Positions 60,020 through 64,000 of a stretch of 64,000 nt of DNA are shown in pieces. Source of the stretch: Chelydra serpentina (taxonomy: Eukaryota > Chordata > Testudines > Chelydridae); contig JBAIAC010000026.1 of the NCBI GenBank assembly GCA_037349315.1, positions 26,503,501-26,567,500 of the forward strand, in the 5' to 3' direction. The notes beneath the pieces were generated by a model, which was given only the letters and a program-made list of their open reading frames with translations, was not told the DNA's origin and made no database searches. Both the position numbers and the translations under genes were made by a program. Within the stretch, counting starts at the first letter, position 1. Each line of letters opens with the position of its first letter.

Positions 60020-62369
60020 TCTTGAAGGCAAACTGAATCAAAGTATATCATAAGATATAAATGGCCGCAAGGCCTGTTAAATGAAGAGTTGCAAAATGAC
60101 AGCATTTCATGAGTATCTCCTAACTCTTCTGAAGTCCCAGAAATCTATGTGGGAGCATTGTGGGGATTGGTCATCCCAATACACTATGATGACACTGATG
60201 GAGAACCTGGCAGCAGAGTCTCAGGGCTGAAGGCCTCCCTGTCTTGTGCAGTAGTAAGCCTCAGGCAAGGAGAAGTTGGGTCCCTTTGGAGCTGTTTGAG
60301 TCCACAGGAAATTTGCAGCACTAGTTTCTATTCTTTTTTTGTTTTCATGGATCTTCCATGGGCTGTTTCTTTTTTGATCTCTTTCCTTATAATTAAATGG
60401 CAATGTTGCATGGCCATGATGAAATAATCATTGATCAAAAAAAGTGAATGGAATATATGCACACTAAGCAGATCCTGCTCTCACTGAAGCCCAAGGGTGG
60501 GGGGTGGGGGGGGAAATCCCATTGATCTCATCAGTGTAATATCAAACTCACAGTGAAAACATACACTATATATTGCAAAATTAACGTGTTTTTCATAAAA
60601 GCATCTGATGAAAAACAGATATGAAATTTTATCTGTTCTAGAGATGAAATGTGCATAAAGACAAAATTATGATCTCTGTTATGTAATATCCATAATGTTT
60701 ATTTCTTGAATAAGATCATGTTTTATGGATTAATCCGTGTATTTCAAACAGATAGGACAAGGTTTGCATATTGCACATGTACAAAAATACCTGCTATATT
60801 TCAGTTCCTAGAGACAAAGTACTGCCTTTAAACATTACCAGCAAAGATGACACCAAGTACACATTTCCTATTAGTTTAATAATAACAACTTTTCTGTCCA
60901 GATAAAGTAAACCAAATGTTAGGTGCTCGTTAACATTAGCTACATAATAATATTAGTTCATTTTAAGTAAAATACATAGATTGTGTTCTTCCACAATATC
61001 CCACTGAAAAAGATACAATAACAAATAAGCCCGTTTTTATTCAAAACCTAATTAATACGTGAGAGGATATAGATATTAATATAGCCCCCTTAAATTCTGT
61101 ACAGCATATAATGAGGCTTTAGAATCAGCATTCCATCCTATACTCTAATTTTGGTTATAAGCACATTGTAACTGACCCAGAACAAGAATCAGAATTCTGT
61201 TCTGCGCAGATGGTGCAATGCAATATTCTTTTACTGCCAAGAAATATGTGTGAACACAAAAGGAACTCAATGACTTATTAATATTGTTCCTTTAACATTT
61301 AGATTTTTTATGAGGACATCAAGAAATGTCAATAGTGTATAATAAAAAGTTTTACATTTGGCAGATTGCAGAATAGTAAATGTAATACGCTAACCTTAAG
61401 CACAGATGAAGGGTGCTGATATTCTAATTCAGCAGGCCAGACCCTCCACTGTTATCGGTGTTTATTTACATCAGCTAAGGATCTAGCCTACCAACTTTAT
61501 AATGTGGATATTCATTCAAGTTAAAGTTTCAACCAGAATCTACAACTATTCAAAATATGGAAGTGTGGTTGTTTTACAATGACAAAGTAATAAAAATATA
61601 TGGCTTGATCCTGGTTCTGAGTACTCCGGCCTCACTCACATGTTTATCTTTTAGGATGTGAGGACATCTCATGGGCATTAGTGTGAAGCATGTGTTTAAG
61701 TCCTTTGTAGGTTCAGGGCTAGAGTGCTTAGTGCCTGGCAAGATTAAGCCCATAGTCTGGGTATTTTATTTAAGAAACGTCTAAGTAGCTGAAGAACAAT
61801 TTAATGGCAGATTTTCGCAGGTTCTGTTTTTTCTTTCTGTCCTTTGAAGGTCTGGTTTCCATTCCTGCCTGTGCAGGAAACAGCCAAAGGTCATTTTTAC
61901 ACCGTTGATCCAAACATTACACTTTGTGTGACTCTTTGGCAGTCATGTGAGACTCAGACCTATTTGATTAACATAGCCCTAGCTGTACGGCAAGCAGGAG
62001 TGCTGCCTTTGTATTTAAAAATATAGTATTTATGCAGCTCTTCTTCCTCCATTCCAGGTGGTGCTGTGTACTATCAAACTGCTTTGCTTCAGTTCCTTGG
62101 AATGACACTTAAGAGGGATCAGCAGAACAAGGATGCTGGAATGGTACCTCTAACTTTTGGTATCAACTTCTCAGCCCAGCAGTGTATTTCATTTTTCCTG
62201 CTCCCTAAGGGCTCTACCTGAAAATGCTAAGCACTCATGTGAGATGCCAAATGTCCTCAACTGCTATTGTAGTCAATTGTGTGCCATACAGAATTGAACC
62301 CTAAGTGCCCAATTCCCATGGAAGTTAATGGGACATCTTCCAATGAACTTCAGAGGGAGTTGGAAGAGG
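60020..62369. other. Non-coding stretch, G-tract noted
   Basis: No supported gene. 60495-60513 is a G-rich tract of three runs separated by single T's. The frame at 60149-60427 has no recognisable domain. The remainder is AT-rich. Confidence 0.5.
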
Positions 62370-62377
62370 CCATAGAT

Positions 62378-62656
62378 CAGTGGTGGGCAACCTGCGGCCT
62401 GTCTGGGTAATCTGCTGGCGGGCAACCAGACACTTTTTTACATTTGCACAGCTTCCCGCAGCTCCTAGTGGCCACGGTTCACCATTCCTTGTGGCCCGTG
62501 CTGCTTCCCGCAGCTCCCATTGGCCAGGAACGGTGAACCGCAGACACTGGGAGCTGCGGGAAGCCATGCAAATGTAAACAAACTGTCTGGTAGCCCGCCA
62601 GTGGATTACCCGAATGGGCCGCATGTGGCCCATGGGCCACAGGTTGCCCACCACTA
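62378..62656. mobile_element. Complete palindromic hAT MITE with exact 8-bp TSD
   Basis: The octamer 'ccatagat' is exactly repeated at 62370-62377 and 62657-62664. Left end 'cagtggtgggcaacctgcgg'; the right end inverts to 'tagtggtgggcaacctgtgg'. The halves fold together through 'ggcttcccgcagctccca'-type blocks. 279 bp; the mirrored open frames on the two strands arise from the symmetry. It shares its blocks with the truncated copy at 19037-19226. Confidence 0.95.
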
Positions 62657-62664
62657 CCATAGAT

Positions 62665-64000
62665 GCTATTATCCATTTTCCTTTACTTTGTGTTTAACTA
62701 TTAATATAAAAGCTTGACATAAAATTTTCAGAAAGAAACCCTGAAAAGGAGCAAGAGAGGGCTCTTTGTATAAAAACTTGGATAAAATTTGAGACTATGG
62801 AAAGGGTAGGATAGGTCAGACTTAATGTTGGATTTGGCTGGTAACAGCTTCAATTCTTGATTTATAAAGAAGTTATTGTTGAACTAGATTAACAAGAACA
62901 CAATATAAATAAATTACGGATTGTTGTGCCATGGTTTTCACTGCTGAGAAAAACTGATTTTTTTTTGTATGATGTGTTTAGAACTGAGTTATGAGTCTGG
63001 TTCTTTGTCAATGCATATCCTGTGGAGTCACAAGACAAACTGGGGGGGAAACTGGGGGGGGGGGATGTAAAAAATGATGCTCATAATTCAGTTGTTCTAA
63101 ACTTGTCATGCACAAAAAGCAATTTTTCCCAGCAATAAAAAAAAAAAAAAACAGGAGAAAATGTTTAGATCAGCTCCTCCCTGATCTAAATCAGTTTTTC
63201 TTTCAGTAGAAAGAAAGGCCCCAAATCAGTAATCGGATCCATAGAGGTCAACCCTGACACCATGGAGACCCTCATTTACTTCATCCACAGGTACTTAAGG
63301 GTCTGCCTGTGTGGATCAGATTACTGGAGCAGGACAAAGTCTGCACACAATGAAGAAATTAAATGTCTGATATTTACTATGAGTTTGTTTGAGAAAATAG
63401 AGGAAAGAACCATATTGCTCCAAATGCTTGTGAGCAGCATCCAGGGTGAGCAATCATAAATTCTATCCAACTATTAAAGTAGGCTAGTATTCAAGCTATC
63501 CTAATTAAAATGTGTTATACAAAATAACCTATGTCTCTGTAAACAAAAAGACTACTTGCCTGAACCAGAATTTTAAAACTGCATGTAAGAAAAAATACAA
63601 AGATGTTTACAAAATAAAAAGGCACTAATACAATTATTCACATAAACATTAATTAAAACAGTACAATAATTTAACGGTCCCGCTTTCCAGTGGCCATATT
63701 CTACCATCCAGATTGGGCATGGAGGGAGACATGTAATAGACACTGACCAGTGGGTTACATTTACTCACAGGCACTTTACTCCAGTATGATTTATGTTTAA
63801 AACAAAAATGAGTAGTTTAAATTTAAGAATACAGTTATAAGCTTTAGAAACTAGTGTTTTTCATGGAATAATATTAATCCTATCCAACACCTACTGAAGT
63901 AAATGAAAAAAACTCCCATTGACTCTAGCAGGAGCTTGGTCAGGGTCTATCTGCACTTCATGGGCACGCTAAAGGCACAAGGGGCCATAAAACCAATGAG
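62665..64000. other. Non-coding stretch, G- and A-runs only
   Basis: No supported gene or named repeat. G-runs of 7 and 11 lie at 63042-63048 and 63054-63064, and an A-run at 63138-63151. The short plus frame at 63262-63459 has no recognisable domain. Confidence 0.5.

Noticed and set aside
4900..63152. A tandem-array or CRISPR-like pattern from scattered microsatellites and short palindromes
   Set aside because: There is no regular repeat-spacer spacing anywhere; the repeats are dispersed and of different families.

Overview
This window reads as non-coding vertebrate DNA, most likely from a turtle or another non-avian reptile. The grounds are several CR1 LINE copies with reptile-type 3' tails (an ATTCTATG-like tail and a TTCTTATG-like tail), palindromic hAT-type MITEs rich in 'cagctcccattggc'-like blocks, MIR-like SINE relics, and an AT-rich, CpG-poor background. 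I found no convincing host exon, RNA gene, CpG-island promoter, operon or CRISPR array. Most long open frames are chance frames, antisense shadows, or read-through of repeats.

Layout. 1-13 kb: old diverged repeats, an antisense CR1 with a MITE nested in it (2.1-3.3 kb), a CR1 3' end (about 8.0 kb) and a fold-back insertion with a 13-bp target duplication (9.1 kb). 13.35-15.63 kb: a nearly complete hAT transposon with an exact 8-bp target duplication and a decayed ZMYM/DUF4371-type transposase. 17.7-18.8 kb: an unassigned, possibly LTR-like tract. 19.0-24.2 kb: MITEs and a MIR. 24.6-26.2 kb: an antisense non-LTR retrotransposon (reverse transcriptase plus C-terminal zinc finger) interrupted by a palindromic MITE. 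26.7-26.9 kb: two adjacent palindromes. 30.7 kb: a hAT MITE with an exact target duplication. 32.7 kb: a perfect 23-bp hairpin. 35-37 kb: CR1 and MIR fragments. 41.34-43.75 kb: a Tigger/pogo transposon on the minus strand, with CpG-rich ends and a CR1 tail inserted in its transposase. 45.1, 53.0, 53.4, 57.1 and 62.4 kb: more MITEs, one of them lodged between box A and box B of a tRNA-derived SINE. 57.7-60.0 kb: a long 5'-truncated CR1 with much of its reverse transcriptase readable.

Nothing here works as a gene system. The coherent content is a layered record of transposition: LINEs (CR1 and a zinc-finger-tailed RT element), SINEs (MIR-like and tRNA-derived), and DNA transposons (hAT, Tigger, Harbinger-like) inserted into one another. 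Element boundaries are firm where I could read both target duplications (9105-9216, 13349-15625, 23941-24198, 30713-31037, 62378-62656, 57082-57376). They are approximate elsewhere. Family names come from recognition of motifs and termini, not from a database search.
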